NCBI GenBank assembly: GCA_905221605.1
Contig: CAJNDS010002335.1
Location: 1,185,887 to 1,249,886 of the forward strand
Length of the DNA: 64,000 nucleotides
Reading direction: 5' to 3'
Origin: Symbiodinium natans
Taxonomy: Eukaryota > Sar > Dinophyceae > Suessiales > Symbiodiniaceae
Numbering within the stretch: position 1 is the first letter of the stretch; each line of letters begins with the position of its first letter. Made by a program: the position numbers and the translations under genes. Under the pieces are notes generated by a model. The model was not told where the DNA came from. It searched no databases and saw only the letters and a list, made by a program, of their open reading frames with translations. Positions 1 through 9,324 of this stretch are shown in pieces.

Positions 1-72
1 AAGTGAATCGCCGCTTGTTCGATTCAAGGGCATGCAGAACAAAAGGCATGCAAGCGTGGCATCACAAGGCAG

Positions 73-102
73 GATGCAGCAAAGGTGCACAAGCCGTATG
101 CC
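73..102 (+). CDS. candidate small exon (DAAKVHKPYA)
   Basis: Ten codons lie between a CAG acceptor and a good GTAAGC donor, reading DAAKVHKPYA in phase 0. No family is recognisable from so few residues. It could be chance, and the call rests only on the two splice signals and the open frame. Confidence 0.25.
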
Positions 103-313
103 GTAAGCAGTGCAGAGGCCGAAGTTCTTTGCTTGTGGGAAAAATTCGAAGTGTGTAAGCCCGTGGCCCCATGGATCCCATTGCATAGCGCAAATCCTTT
201 GACATCACGTTGTTCAGAACGAGAAGGTCACGGCAGCACATCATCAGTGAAGCACAACAGAATATGATTTTGCTTACGGCGTAGATCAAGTGGGGTTTCA
301 GGATTCGGATAAT

Positions 314-428
314 TACCTGGAGGTTCATGGGTACTTACAACCCCAAAATGTAGATCTACGTTGAACCTACATAGAGGACTGGGATCTTATAAGTACAGTT
401 ATGGTTGGGGTTAAAAGTACCCTGAACC
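314..428. mobile_element. MITE family F2, copy a
   Basis: The left end (TACCTGGAGGTTCATGGGTAC) is mirrored by AGTACCCTGAACC at the right end, with GTACTTAC/TAAAAGTAC inverted inside. This is the first of about 15 F2 copies in the window. It has no coding capacity. Confidence 0.6.
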
Positions 429-1008
429 CACAAGCCGCAACCCCTACCCTAAAAGAAAGTCCTCGTAACTTCCCTGGACCTAAACCCTTAATCATTTCAG
501 CAAACCCTAAATCCTAAAGCCCCCAAACCCTAAACCCCTACGAGCCCCCACACCCGGGGCCGGTACCTGCACCAGCTCAGCAAGAGAATCCTTTTCAAAG
601 GAATCCAACCCTCAAGAAGCTGCTCAGCTTCTACCCCCCAAGGAGATACCAATTTTTCCCCGGTTTCCTTCCTTGCAAGTCTTAAAAGGTTCTCTTTACA
701 AATCCCTAAACCATAAACCCTAAACCCCAAACCCCAAACCCTAAACCCCAAAATCAGGAGGACCCACCACAACAGGGCTCAGGGTATAGATGATATGGGG
801 CTGAGTGCGACGAGGCCCTCTAATCGGAGCCTCCAAGCGGGAGGGGGGTGGGGGAGCGGGAAAGGGGCAATCGTTTCAAAGCCTCTAAGCCCTAAGCCTT
901 AAAGCCCTTTGGTCTAGCGCAGGTGAGTACACGACCTTGTGCCGTGACTTTCCGCAATATGCCTCCTTCTGGCGCACCTACTCCTTACGCCGGGAGTCGC
1001 GCCGACAG
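429..1008. other. noncoding, degenerate telomere-like repeats
   Basis: Degenerate CCCTAAA and CCCCAAA units lie at about 484-545 and 705-755. The remainder is unique sequence with no convincing exon. Confidence 0.5.
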
Positions 1009-1058
1009 CGGCTGCGACAACATCACAGCACCTTGGGAGCAGCGCCTGCTTCATGCAG
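1009..1058 (+). CDS. candidate exon with one sequon
   Basis: After a GACAG acceptor the frame reads GCDNITAPWEQRLLHAA, containing an N-I-T glycosylation motif. The donor is unclear. The sequon theme matches better exons further downstream, but this one alone is weak. Confidence 0.25.
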
Positions 1059-1126
1059 CTTCAAATAGGGCAGGCTCGAGGGTTCAAAGGTTCAAGAGGT
1101 TTAGGGAAGCTCTCTCTCCCCCCCTT

Positions 1127-1255
<129 letters not shown>

Positions 1256-1298
1256 ATTTGTTCGACCCTTCTGGGGTAACTCATTAGCTTACTGGGTG

Positions 1299-1330
<32 letters not shown>

Positions 1331-1372
1331 TGTATGTATGTATGTATGTATGTATGTATGTATACATACGTA
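1299..1372. repeat. (GTAT)n microsatellite
   Basis: Tandem TATG tetranucleotide repeat, ending in a more degenerate TACATACG stretch. Confidence 0.95.
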
Positions 1373-1428
1373 CATATGTGTATATGTCTACACACGTATG
1401 TATAGTTAGATGTGCATGTGTATATATA

Positions 1429-1482
1429 ACATAATATAATATAATATAATATAATATAATATAATATAATATAATATAATAT
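1429..1482. repeat. (ATAAT)n pentanucleotide repeat
   Basis: About ten tandem ATAAT units followed by AT-rich sequence. It completes a run of three different microsatellites within 360 bp. Confidence 0.9.
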
Positions 1483-1489
1483 ATGTACA

Positions 1490-2173
1490 TATATATATAA
1501 ATTTATTTATTCTTATTTCTTTATTCATATTTCTGACCCGTATTCTACCAGGTACCAAAGGGACCTAGTTTAGGAAACCGACCGCCTAGCTGCGGGTTCG
1601 GCATCCAACCTCCATAACTCGAGATGACCCTTTCTCGCCCCTTGCGCACTTCACCTCACAAGCCTGGTTTCGGGGTTTAGGGATTTGGGTTTAGGGTTTA
1701 GGGCTTGGGGTGCTTAATTTGTGTCGACCCCCCAGTATGGTGTCGTTTGCTCCCAAGCCCAAGCGGGCATGCACAAAGGTTTAGGGGTTTAAGGTTTGGG
1801 GTCCGTGGTACCGTCATTCACAATTTCCGGGGGGCTGTCTTTTTATGGGTTGCAAGTTGAAAGATCCCTTATCGAGTAAGTAACCTTTCACTGCTGTAAG
1901 CGGTTTAACAGTCTACACCCCTTATACTTCTGGACCACTAACCCCGGACAAGTAGGTTATTCGCGCCAGCTAGCGGCGAGGGCGGTCTAGGCGTGATCCG
2001 ATCGCAACAAGGTCTCTCACTGAGCTACGACCACTGGGCGGCTACGCAGATTCAGCGATTCTTTCGCAACGTCAAGGAGGGGGTTCGGATACCTGCCTCC
2101 TGTTTTGGGGGTTGTGGGGGTTGGGGGTTGTTGAGGTGCCAGCTGTGATTGTCATACAACCAAGGAAGTGCAG
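1490..2173. other. noncoding
   Basis: Mostly unique sequence with short degenerate TTTAGGG clusters at about 1670-1710 and 1777-1800. I see no exon I would defend. Confidence 0.5.
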
Positions 2174-2301
2174 CAAGCTGTCCGCGAGCCACGCGGCGCG
2201 CTCGCACAGCGGAGATCTCAACGAATTGTTGCTGTCACCGCGGGGGCGCCGGAACTCTAGCAGCACCCCGACGAAGAAAAGCAAGTTCAATGCCAGGGAA
2301 G
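2174..2301 (+). CDS. candidate exon, Ser/Arg/Lys-rich
   Basis: A GTGCAG acceptor and an AAG|GTCGAC donor bound a GC-rich open stretch of 42 codons. It includes HSGDLNELLLSPRGRRNSSS followed by a Lys-rich end. The composition resembles a disordered or phosphorylatable region; no domain is recognised. The opposite strand is also open, so the call is tentative. Confidence 0.35.
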
Positions 2302-2436
2302 GTCGACCAAAACCCTTAGTTCCTTAACCCACATCCGCAAAGCGCAACGACAAGCCCCGCAACACAAGAAAGGAACCCAGGAGCAGGATGTGGTACCAAA
2401 GGATACTGGTTCTCAGGGTTTAGGGTTCAGGGTATA

Positions 2437-2477
2437 CCCTAAACCCTAAACCCTAAACCCCAAACCCTAAACCCCAG
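2437..2477 (-). repeat. telomere-like array (CCCTAAA)n
   Basis: Five to six units, some CCCCAAA. It is immediately preceded by GGGTTTAGGGTTCAGGG in the opposite sense (2416-2434), giving an inverted junction. Confidence 0.85.
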
Positions 2478-2484
2478 GCCCCAA

Positions 2485-3017
2485 ACAAGTCCAGGAGTCG
2501 CCCCCGAAAGCCTGACAAACTCTTCACCGAGAAGTGGGGCGTTTAGTAGTTTAGGGTTTAGGGTTTAGCGTTTATGGTTTAGGGTTTAGGGAAACCCTCA
2601 GCCAGCCTCGACCGCAAGATCCCAAAGGTTACCAGGTTACCTGGACTTCGTATTCATAACCTGCTAGGTTTTGTGCTTTTCTGGGTTTAGGATTTAGGGG
2701 GTCTCTTAAGTGAAGGTATTTCTTTGGTCCTGAATTCCTCAGTTGAGCACTTGGGGCGGGGGGGCGGGGCTGAGTCCTACACAGCCGAAATCCTAATTCT
2801 CCATCCTGTGATACCTTGTGGCAGTTTCGGGGGGGGGGGGGGGGGGGGGGAGTTCGCGTTTCGAGATGTTACCCTGTACTGCTCGATTCCCGCTTAAAGT
2901 ATCTCCGTTAGCCCCCAACCCCCCAAGAAGCTCTTCTGGCGTTGAAGACCCCAAACCCTAGACTCCCTCGTGAAAGATTGGGGGGGGGGGGGGCCCTGAC
3001 AGGAGCCCAAAGGTGAG
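2485..3017. other. noncoding; TTTAGGG cluster and G tracts
   Basis: A short TTTAGGG cluster lies at 2550-2592. A homopolymer of 22 G lies at 2829-2850, and a second G run at about 2981-2993. No exon seen. Confidence 0.6.
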
Positions 3018-3071
3018 GAGTTTAGGGTTGAGGGGTTTAGGGTTTAGGGTTTAGGGTTTAGGGTTTAGGGG
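3018..3071 (+). repeat. telomere-like array (TTTAGGG)n
   Basis: About six units ending directly at the F2 MITE copy b. No flanking duplication is visible. Confidence 0.85.
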
Positions 3072-3073
3072 GC

Positions 3074-3181
3074 TACCTTGGAGGTTCGTGGTACCTATAA
3101 CCCCAACTATAGGTCTACTTAGAGCAGAACCTACTTAGGGGACTTAGGGAGCTTAGAAGTGTACCCATGCATCTCCAAGTA
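3074..3181. mobile_element. MITE family F2, copy b
   Basis: Starts TACCTTGGAGGTTCGTGGTAC and ends CATCTCCAAGTA, the inverted partner. The inner arms (ACCTATAACCCC and related) are shared with copies a and j. Confidence 0.6.
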
Positions 3182-3319
3182 GGGTTGAGGGCTTAGGGTT
3201 AGGGGGAGACCTGGTTCAAGAACAGGATGGGTTTCGCCAGGGGGTCTTGGTTCAACAAGGTCCAGGGTTTCGGGGAGACCTACGCAAGCCTGATGCAAAA
3301 CAAGGGGTTTTGAGATGTG

Positions 3320-3432
3320 AGATGGTCCCTAAGTATGGGCCCTTGAAGGGTACCCCTTATGTACCTCCTGCATACCCTATACAAACAAAGGGCCCATACA
3401 TCAGAACCCTTTAAAGGAGGTTAGGGACCATA
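3320..3432. mobile_element. single-copy inverted-repeat element
   Basis: ATGGTCCCTAA at the left and TTAGGGACCAT at the right are perfect 11-nt inverted repeats about 90 bp apart. GGGCCC-containing inner arms also pair. It looks like a foldback MITE, but I found no second copy here. Confidence 0.4.
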
Positions 3433-3483
3433 TTAAGGGCCCATGAAACTACCCTTCGACTACCTCAAACCCCAAAACTCGAG

Positions 3484-3626
3484 AGAACCCTAAACCCCAA
3501 ACCCCAAACCCCAAACGCCAACCCCAAACCCTAAACCCTGATCCCTAGACCCTAAACCCTAAACCCTAAACCCTAAACCCTAAACCCTAAACCCTAAACC
3601 CTAAACCCTATAAACCCTAAACCCGA
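3484..3626 (-). repeat. telomere-like array (CCCTAAA)n
   Basis: Begins with CCCCAAA variants, then runs as about ten near-perfect CCCTAAA units. The flanks show only a short CGAGA similarity, too weak to call a target duplication. Confidence 0.9.
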
Positions 3627-3679
3627 GAAAGTAGAAGCCCCTGAAGGCATGGTTTCACAGTGGGGGTCGACGGCTTCAG

Positions 3680-3738
3680 CGTTGGAGCTGGCGACCCTGC
3701 GCGCAGAGATGGGCCAGGCGAAGGCCTCTTGGCGGGGT
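3680..3738 (+). CDS. candidate exon (LELATLRAEMGQAKASWRGG)
   Basis: A TTCAG acceptor opens a helical, charged frame that ends at a GGTG|GTGTTT donor just as a TTTAGGG cluster begins. With the 4837 exon it would give a coiled-coil-like region. No family is recognised. Confidence 0.3.
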
Positions 3739-3853
3739 GGTGTTTAGGGTTCATGGTATCCCTAAACCCTAAACCCTAAACCCTGAAAAAGAGGGCCCTG
3801 AAGTCACGAAAAGTTCCTAGAATGTGGCTCAAAGGGCCACTCCTCATTTCAGC

Positions 3854-3895
3854 CTACTTAGAATTGGGGTTAGACGTAACCATGAACCTCCAAGC
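3854..3895. mobile_element. MITE family F2, right-end fragment
   Basis: Only the right half survives: a TTGGGGTTAGA arm followed by AACCATGAACCTCCAAG. Confidence 0.45.
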
Positions 3896-3938
3896 AAACC
3901 TGCTTCAGGTCCTAAACCCTAAACGCCTAAACCCTAAA

Positions 3939-3980
3939 CCCCCTCTGGGATCATTCCCTGCGGAGTGATCCCAGAGGGGG
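3939..3980. other. perfect 15-bp hairpin
   Basis: Arms CCCCCTCTGGGATCA (3939-3953) and its exact reverse complement (3966-3980) enclose a 12-nt loop. The left arm begins in the last C run of a CCCTAAA cluster. Purpose unknown. Confidence 0.8.
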
Positions 3981-4136
3981 TCTGCTAGGCGGGTGGGGAA
4001 GAGACCCAGGATTCAGGACCTGGCCTCGACCTACTAGTAGAATTTGGGCCGTAAAGTATCTCCTCCTCGGATGAACTTCAAAGCCTTGTTCGACCCCTTA
4101 CCCCGGAAGTCCTGAAGCCCGATCCCTCAAAGCCCT

Positions 4137-4212
4137 AAGGCCTAGCCCTAAACCCTAAACCCTAAGCCCTAAACCCTAAACCCTAAACCCTAGCCCTAAA
4201 CCCCAAACCCAA
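4137..4212 (-). repeat. telomere-like array (CCCTAAA/CCCTAAG)n
   Basis: About nine units, several with CCCTAAG or CTAGCCC changes. Confidence 0.85.
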
Positions 4213-4325
4213 AGCCCCACAAAGACAAAAGCCCTAAGCCCCCCAAAACCCTCAAAACGAAAATCTAAGCACTCGGTTCAGAAGGCCGAGACCCCCAGAA
4301 ACTCCTCAAACTCTAAACTGTCACA

Positions 4326-4447
4326 TACCATACAACTTAGTAGCTGAGTGAGTACACTTTACACTTTTTGGGATACTATAACCCCCCCAATAGAACTGAA
4401 AGTGTACATTTTTTGGGGGCTGATGAACTCAGCAACTAAGTACCATA
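4326..4447. mobile_element. MITE-like foldback element
   Basis: TACCATACAACTTAGTAGCTGAGT is imperfectly mirrored by ACTCAGCAACTAAGTACCAT. Inner AGTGTAC arms also pair. Single copy in this window. Confidence 0.5.
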
Positions 4448-4654
4448 TCTGCCCTCTAACCCTTTAACCCCTTTTTCTTCCTCTACTTAGCCGATAAACC
4501 CGAAACTCTATATACCGTTAAACCAAAAGCCTATATGACGTTGCACCCGAAACCATATATGACCTTTTTCATACTCCATAAACCCTACACGCCCCCCAAA
4601 AACTATATACCCCATAAACCCTATATACCCTAAAAGCCCGAAACCATATGTACC

Positions 4655-4755
4655 TTGGCATGTTCCCCCTTGTGCTAACAGCCCTTAATCGGGATTCTAG
4701 TACCCCGTACTAAATTCCCTATTAAGGAGCTGTTAGTATAAGGGGAACATCCCAA
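4655..4755. mobile_element. MITE family F1, copy a
   Basis: Inverted termini TTGGCATGTTCCCCCTTG and AAGGGGAACATCCCAA. The inner arms GCTAACAGCCCTTAAT and ATTAAGGAGCTGTTAGT pair. About 101 bp, no coding capacity. Confidence 0.75.
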
Positions 4756-4836
4756 TACATACCCTATGACCCTAAACCCTAAACCCGAAACCCTAAACCC
4801 TAAACCCTAAACCTTACTTACACCCCGAAGTCGCAG

Positions 4837-4906
4837 ACCGAGGCACGGGAGCAGCAGACGCAGAAGCGCCATGAGGAGCTCATGACCGGCATGAGGATAC
4901 TGCAAG
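4837..4906 (+). CDS. candidate exon, charged helix
   Basis: A CGCAG acceptor and CAAG|GCATGT (GC donor) bound a frame beginning TEAREQQTQKRHEELMTGMR and ending in ILQ. The composition suggests a coiled coil. The intron that follows holds a telomere-like insertion with an 18-bp target duplication, starting six bases downstream of the exon. Function unknown. Confidence 0.4.
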
Positions 4907-4911
4907 GCATG

Positions 4912-4993
4912 TGCCTTTGAAGCACTATACGTTGGGTTTTTCGGTTTAGTGTTTTGGGGTTTAGGGTTTAGGGTTTGCCTTTGAAGCACTATA
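4912..4993 (+). repeat. telomere-like insertion with 18-bp duplication
   Basis: TGCCTTTGAAGCACTATA occurs at 4912-4929 and again at 4976-4993. Between the copies are 46 bp of degenerate then perfect TTTAGGG units, with a nonconforming CGTTGGGTTTTTCGG start. Confidence 0.85.
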
Positions 4994-5099
4994 TGGTTGC
5001 TCCGAATTTGGGGTACCTTGTTGAGGTCCTTATTTGAAGGGCACCCTGCTATTTAGGGGTCTATTCTAGGGGTCCCCTATTTTCGTAAACCCCCATATG
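4994..5099. mobile_element. MITE family F5, copy a
   Basis: The left end carries GAATTTGGGGTACC and the right end GGTCCCCTATTTTCGTAAACCCCCAT. Similar ends occur at 38511-38605 and, inverted, at 27183-27288. Confidence 0.55.
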
Positions 5100-5278
5100 T
5101 GTATGTGGTGGTTTCCGAAAATGGGGGTACCCTGTTTTGGGGGTCCCCTTTCTAATTGGGGTACAAAAGGGGTATCCCTATTTGGGGAAATACCCATATA
5201 TACAGACATATATATATATATAAATGTGTATATACATATAATTATTTTATTTGTGTATTTATTATGTTTTTTTTTTTG

Positions 5279-5480
5279 CGGGGGGGGGGGGGGGTTTTGT
5301 GTTTTGGGGTCTTGGGGTCTTGGGGTCTTGGGGTTTTGGGGTTTTGGGGTTTTGGGGTTTTGGGGTTTTGGGGTTTTGGGGTTTGGGGTTTTGGGGTTTT
5401 GGGGGTTTGGGGGTTTGGGGTTTTGGGGTTTTGTGGTTTTGGGTTTGGGGCTTTATGGTTTTGGAGGGGGGGGCTTAGAG
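5279..5480 (+). repeat. GGGGTTTT-type low-complexity tract
   Basis: Tandem GGGGTTTT/GGGGTCTT units after a G homopolymer. Three long Gly/Trp/Phe/Leu frames across it are artefacts. A right end of F1 follows about 30 bp later. Confidence 0.9.
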
Positions 5481-5507
5481 GTTTTGGGAGGGGGGCGGGG
5501 GTACTTT

Positions 5508-5549
5508 AATCCCTGTTAAGGATTGCTAGTATTAGGGGGAACATCCCAA
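5508..5549. mobile_element. MITE family F1, right end only
   Basis: The AATCCCTGTTAAGG inner arm and GGGGGAACATCCCAA terminus match F1. The left end is missing or was replaced by the upstream GGGGTTTT tract. Confidence 0.6.
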
Positions 5550-5551
5550 CC

Positions 5552-6304
5552 TGTCACCCCGCTAAGCCCTAAGCACTAGGCTGGAGCGGTTTGGCGGGCC
5601 AGCGGCCGCGGTGCAACCATCTGACATCGCGCTCCAAATGGCCGATGGCAAGACATGCCTTTAGGGCATGACGTGCAATGTAGGAGCCTCTTTGTTTTTG
5701 CAAGTTGGGGTTTAGGGTGTTGGGTTCAGGGTTCAGGATTTAGGGTTTTGTTTTTTTTCGGTTATCAGGGACCCTATTGAGGAGCCTCTTTCTCTCAATG
5801 TAATGTGTCATATTGAGCCATTGGTCTCATGCTCTATCGGGATCATGTGAACGCCCCCTGCAGTAGGTCTAGGAGTGCGCCCCGTCGAGATTTTTGGCGG
5901 CAGCTGCGTCATGGTGCTAGCTTCAGGAGGATTTAGGGTTCAGGGTTTAGGGTTTAGGGTTTAGGGTTTATTGTTAGGGCTTTGGCGGCGATTGTAAATG
6001 TGGGCAGGCCTCTGGATTGTGGTTCCCTCCTGGGTGCCTTTCATGACATGGGCCTGTCTCGTAGGGATTAGTAGAGGTACCCCGAGAGGGCCTCTAGTTT
6101 TGATCAGCCCCCATGTGTAGTCTTCCCGATAAGCCATTCGTTGAACTTTACGTTTGTTGGGCTTGCCAGGGTTTCCTAGTGAGGTCAACCAGTTTCCTGC
6201 CCAGCCGCTGGAGAGGTTGGGACAAGGCATACAATGGTTACAGCTGCTACCAATGGTCCCTGTACAGCATTGTGGTCCTTGCAAGACTCGGGCGTATGCG
6301 GCAG
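5552..6304. other. noncoding; short TTTAGGG clusters
   Basis: Clusters lie at about 5708-5745 and 5932-5972. Overlapping open frames on both strands at 5960-6300 show no recognisable protein character. Confidence 0.45.
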
Positions 6305-6365
6305 GTGCTGCTGAAGTGGCAGCGCCTTAACTTGCCGATAGCGCAATCACGCACACGCGCGCAAG
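6305..6365 (+). CDS. candidate exon (VLLKWQRLNLPIAQSR)
   Basis: A CGGCAG acceptor and CAAG|GCTTGC (GC donor) bound 20 codons starting VLLKWQRLNLPIAQSR. No family recognised. Confidence 0.3.
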
Positions 6366-6849
6366 GCTTGCCTGGAGGACGGTCTGGGGCGGAGAGCTGA
6401 AACTTGCGCTGCCATAAAACACCTCAACACCCAAAGCACTAAACTCTACAGTAAGCCCCATATACTATATACTTAACAAGCTTGAGCCCTGCAAATCACA
6501 CGCAGCTCGGCTCGATGTGCCTCATCGAAAGACTTCGCGGCTCAATTCAAGAAAAATCCGGGGGTGAACCCGCAACTGCATGTTCAGAATTGAACCTCGG
6601 GGCCCGAATCCCGCACCTCAAGCTCTAAACCCCCATACCCCTAAACCCACGAGAGCCGGATGGAGTTTCAACCCTAGCCGCGCAGCGCTTTGGCTTGGAA
6701 TTCTGCAGAGGCCTTGAGGTTATAGCGTTTAGAGTTCATCGCAGGTCTTGTGTGGGTTTTGTTGGAAGGCCTGACGGCCCAAGAACCATGCCATGCGCAC
6801 CTGCCCTGCTGCATCCATTCTGCCACCTTAAGACGAGTCCAAGCGTTGC

Positions 6850-6980
6850 CCTAAACCCGAAACCCTAAACCCTAAGCCCTATAAGCCCTCTGAGCCCTAT
6901 AAGCCCTCTGAGCCCTATAAGCCCTATGAGCCCTATAAGCCTTATAAGCCCTATAAGCCCTATAAGCCCTATAAGCCCGT
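6850..6980 (-). repeat. (GCCCTATAA)n tandem repeat
   Basis: CCCTAAA units grade into a nine-base variant GCCCTATAA, alternating early on with GCCCTCTGA. It reads as a local expansion of a mutated telomere-like unit. Confidence 0.85.
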
Positions 6981-7118
6981 TGGCGTTTAGAGCTCAAGGG
7001 GGCCCGGAGGCTATTGTGTAGTGCGTAGAACTCAACACCGGTCCTCTTAGAAAGCCCTCCCGGTGGCTTCAGCTGTTCCAGCCATGGCCAACAGCCACTT
7101 GACTTTTCTTGGGCTTAA

Positions 7119-7204
7119 GGGTTTAGGGTTTAGGGCTTAGGGTTTAGGGTGTAGGGTTTAGGGTTTAGGGGTTTAGTGTTTAGGGGTTTAGGGTTTAGGG
7201 GTTT
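7119..7204 (+). repeat. telomere-like array (TTTAGGG)n
   Basis: About eleven units with occasional extra G. It ends five bases before the TTTTTCAG acceptor of the next exon, so it is the 3' end of that exon's upstream intron. Confidence 0.9.
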
Positions 7205-7209
7205 TTCAG

Positions 7210-7300
7210 GTTTCAAGGAGCTGTTGCAGTTCATGACCAAGCCACTGGTGTTTGGGGAGTCGGAGTATCCCTTGTTAAACATCGTGCTCCCTGTTGTTTT
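7210..7300 (+). CDS. candidate membrane-protein exon
   Basis: A TTTTTCAG acceptor and TTTT|GTAAGT donor bound an exon entering in phase 1. It encodes FKELLQFMTKPLVFGESEYP followed by LLNIVLPVV, which is amphipathic then hydrophobic. Both splice sites are the best-formed in this part of the window. I do not recognise the family; a membrane protein is inferred only from hydrophobicity. Confidence 0.5.
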
Positions 7301-7327
7301 GTAAGTGCACCTTCACCCGAAACCTCA

Positions 7328-7349
7328 ACCATAGCCTTTTTTGCTCAAG
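7328..7349 (+). other. relict dinoflagellate spliced leader
   Basis: Matches the 22-nt dinoflagellate spliced-leader consensus at 19 positions, including its last seven bases GCTCAAG and the internal TAGCC. The mismatches are at positions 4, 10 and 15. It lies 27 bp after the preceding exon donor. Genomic copies of this leader are known to arise when trans-spliced mRNAs are reverse transcribed and reinserted. Confidence 0.7.
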
Positions 7350-7470
7350 CGACGCGTCTTGAGGATTTAGGGTTTAGGGATGAACGCTTAGCGTGTAAGC
7401 CTCCTTTTCGCTAACCACACGAGCACGCGCACCGCTCCGTTTCTATTTCACGGACATCTGCACATACGAT

Positions 7471-7592
7471 CCTAGGTAGGATAAGGGGGGCCCTTAAAAG
7501 GGAACCCTTCTTAACCCTCTTCTGGCTCTCTTAAACAGGGACCTTATTCAGAGTGTCTATTTCCACAAGGGTCCCCCTAATCCTATCTCCTA
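7471..7592. mobile_element. MITE family F4, copy a
   Basis: TCCTAGGTAGGATAAGGGGG with an inner CCCTT pairs with AAGGGTCCCCCTAATCCTA at the right. The middle, including CTCTTAAACAGGGACCTTAT, is shared almost exactly with 32924-33032. Confidence 0.7.
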
Positions 7593-7911
7593 GTTTCCAA
7601 CCCGTTTTTGTGCCCGGAGTAACACACTTGGTACTGATAACCCCAAGTATAACTGCACCTAAGTCCTCTAAGTGGGTTAAAGTAGACGTTTAATCGGGGG
7701 CAAAACGCCTATAAACCCTAAACCCTAAACCCTAAACCCAGACCCTAACTTCTTGTGTTTATGGCTGTGCACTACTTGTCTGCTCCCTTTAAAGGCACGG
7801 ACGATGCACCGCCAATTTTGCCAGAGGTAATGCCCCGCAGCGCATCCCAAAGTCCCAAAGTCGGCCTGAAAACAATAACAACAAGGCCAAGTGGCCTTGA
7901 TTCGTTGTGGG
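7593..7911. other. noncoding
   Basis: A small CCCTAAA cluster at 7711-7738; otherwise unique sequence with nothing I can name. Confidence 0.5.
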
Positions 7912-7974
7912 GGAAACCCTAAACCCTAAACCCTAAACCCTAAACCCTAAACCCTAAACCCTAAACCCTAAACC
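7912..7974 (-). repeat. telomere-like array (CCCTAAA)n
   Basis: Nine perfect units, no flanking duplication. Confidence 0.9.
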
Positions 7975-7991
7975 GAGAACAGCTCAGCCAG

Positions 7992-8096
7992 GTGATCTCG
8001 CAGTTCCCATGAAGTTGGCGTCCATGACTTTCTTGTTGGGCCTGGGCTGTGGGACTGCCCTCGGCTGGCAACGTGGCGCAAGCAAGCTGACAGGGG
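7992..8096 (+). CDS. candidate exon with hydrophobic segment
   Basis: Follows a CAGCCAG acceptor and enters in phase 1, reading DLAVPMKLASMTFLLGLGCG and then TALGWQRGASKLTG. This is a hydrophobic stretch with a basic end. If the ATG at 8009 is a start, the segment could be a signal peptide; if not, a transmembrane helix. A (CCCTAAA)n array starts 12 bp later. Confidence 0.4.
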
Positions 8097-8107
8097 TTGC
8101 TCTTGGC

Positions 8108-8146
8108 TTCCCTAAACCCTAAACCCTAAACCCTAAACCCTAAACC

Positions 8147-8178
<32 letters not shown>

Positions 8179-8282
8179 ACCCTAAACCCTAAACCCTAAA
8201 CCCTAAACCCTAAACCCTAAACCCTAAACCCTAAACCCTAAACCCTAAACCCTAAACCCTAACCCTAAACCCTAAACCCTAT
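8108..8282 (-). repeat. telomere-like array, CCCTAAA with CCCTCAA block
   Basis: A run of five CCCTCAA units is embedded among about twenty CCCTAAA units, showing local copying of a mutated unit. Confidence 0.95.
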
Positions 8283-8389
8283 TCACAGTGTTTTAAGGGC
8301 CACCCTAGTAGAAATGTTAACAGAGCTTTGGGGCGTTGAAGGCTGCGGCTCTAAAGGGCATCTCAGGGAAGTTTAGGGCTCGGGGCATC

Positions 8390-8486
8390 TTAGGGTTTAG
8401 GAGTTTAGGGTTGAGGGGTTTCGGGGTCTAGGGGTTTAGGGTTTAGGGGTTAGGGGTTTAGGGTTTAGGGTTTAGGGTTTAGGGCT
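8390..8486 (+). repeat. degenerate telomere-like array (TTTAGGG)n
   Basis: Degenerate at the left, four clean units at the right end. Confidence 0.85.
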
Positions 8487-8764
8487 GTGAGATCGTGGGC
8501 TTTCGGGCGTCGGGGCGTGGGCTTCAGCCATGTGGGCCAGCGAAGCCGTGGTTGAAGCGGATTGCAAGGGCAAGCCCTGAAGCCCCAAACCCCCCTCTTG
8601 CCACTAAGCCCTCACCCTAAACCCTAAACCCTAAACCCTAAACCCTATATAAATAGGTGTCAATCTCTTTTTGTCTGGGGGGTCTGTAGGCGGAGCGCAA
8701 GGTTTTCGGGCGGGTTTGGGTTCTGAGCCTTTCGGGTTTAAAGAACCCCTCAACCCTCAACACC

Positions 8765-8860
8765 TTCTTGGGATGCTTCTGTTGGGCATCTTCCTTGGTG
8801 TGTTGGCATCTGGGCACAGGGCCAACTCGACCTTTTTTGTTCAAAACGGGAAACTTAAAT
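8765..8860 (+). CDS. possible hydrophobic exon (MLLLGIFLGVLASG)
   Basis: An open frame reads LLGMLLLGIFLGVLASGHR and then ANSTFFV, a hydrophobic stretch followed by an N-S-T sequon. Splice sites are not clear. It resembles the hydrophobic exon at 7992 in general character only. Confidence 0.25.
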
Positions 8861-8863
8861 CTC

Positions 8864-8865
<2 letters not shown>

Positions 8866-8909
<44 letters not shown>

Positions 8910-8978
8910 ACCCTAAACCCTAAACCCTAAACCCTAAACCCTAACCCTAACCCTAAACTCTAAACCCTAAACCCTACC
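8866..8978 (-). repeat. telomere-like array, CCCTCAA then CCCTAAA
   Basis: Six CCCTCAA units switch abruptly to CCCTAAA units. Confidence 0.95.
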
Positions 8979-9060
8979 AACCCAAACACGGAAGCCCATT
9001 CTAAAGCCTAGCAGCACGGCGCGTGTCTTAGGGATGACGGGAGGCTCCCAGGGTTGGTGG

Positions 9061-9150
9061 GGTCTGGGGTTTAGGGTTTAGGGTTTAGGGTTTTGGGTTT
9101 AGGGTTTAGGGTTTAGGGTTCAGGGTTCAGGGTTTAGGGTTTAGGGGGGT
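9061..9150 (+). repeat. telomere-like array (TTTAGGG)n
   Basis: About twelve units running into a G-rich GGGGTGGGGAGGG tract (9148-9245). Confidence 0.9.
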
Positions 9151-9324
9151 TAGGGGGGGTGGGGAGGGGGGGGGTGGGGAGGGGGTGGGGAGGGGGTGGG
9201 GAGGGGGGGGGTGGGGAGGGGGCGGGGCCGGAATGGGGTGGGGAGGGGTTCTGAGCTCCGTTCTCTGAGGCAATCCGCCTGCTACTTGTATCGATCCGAG
9301 GCCCGTCATTGCTTGAATCGAAGG

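Noticed and set aside
5097-5519. 140-aa Gly/Phe/Leu/Trp-rich frame and two overlapping frames
   Set aside because: Three parallel frames across a GGGGTTTT tract; no splice or start logic.
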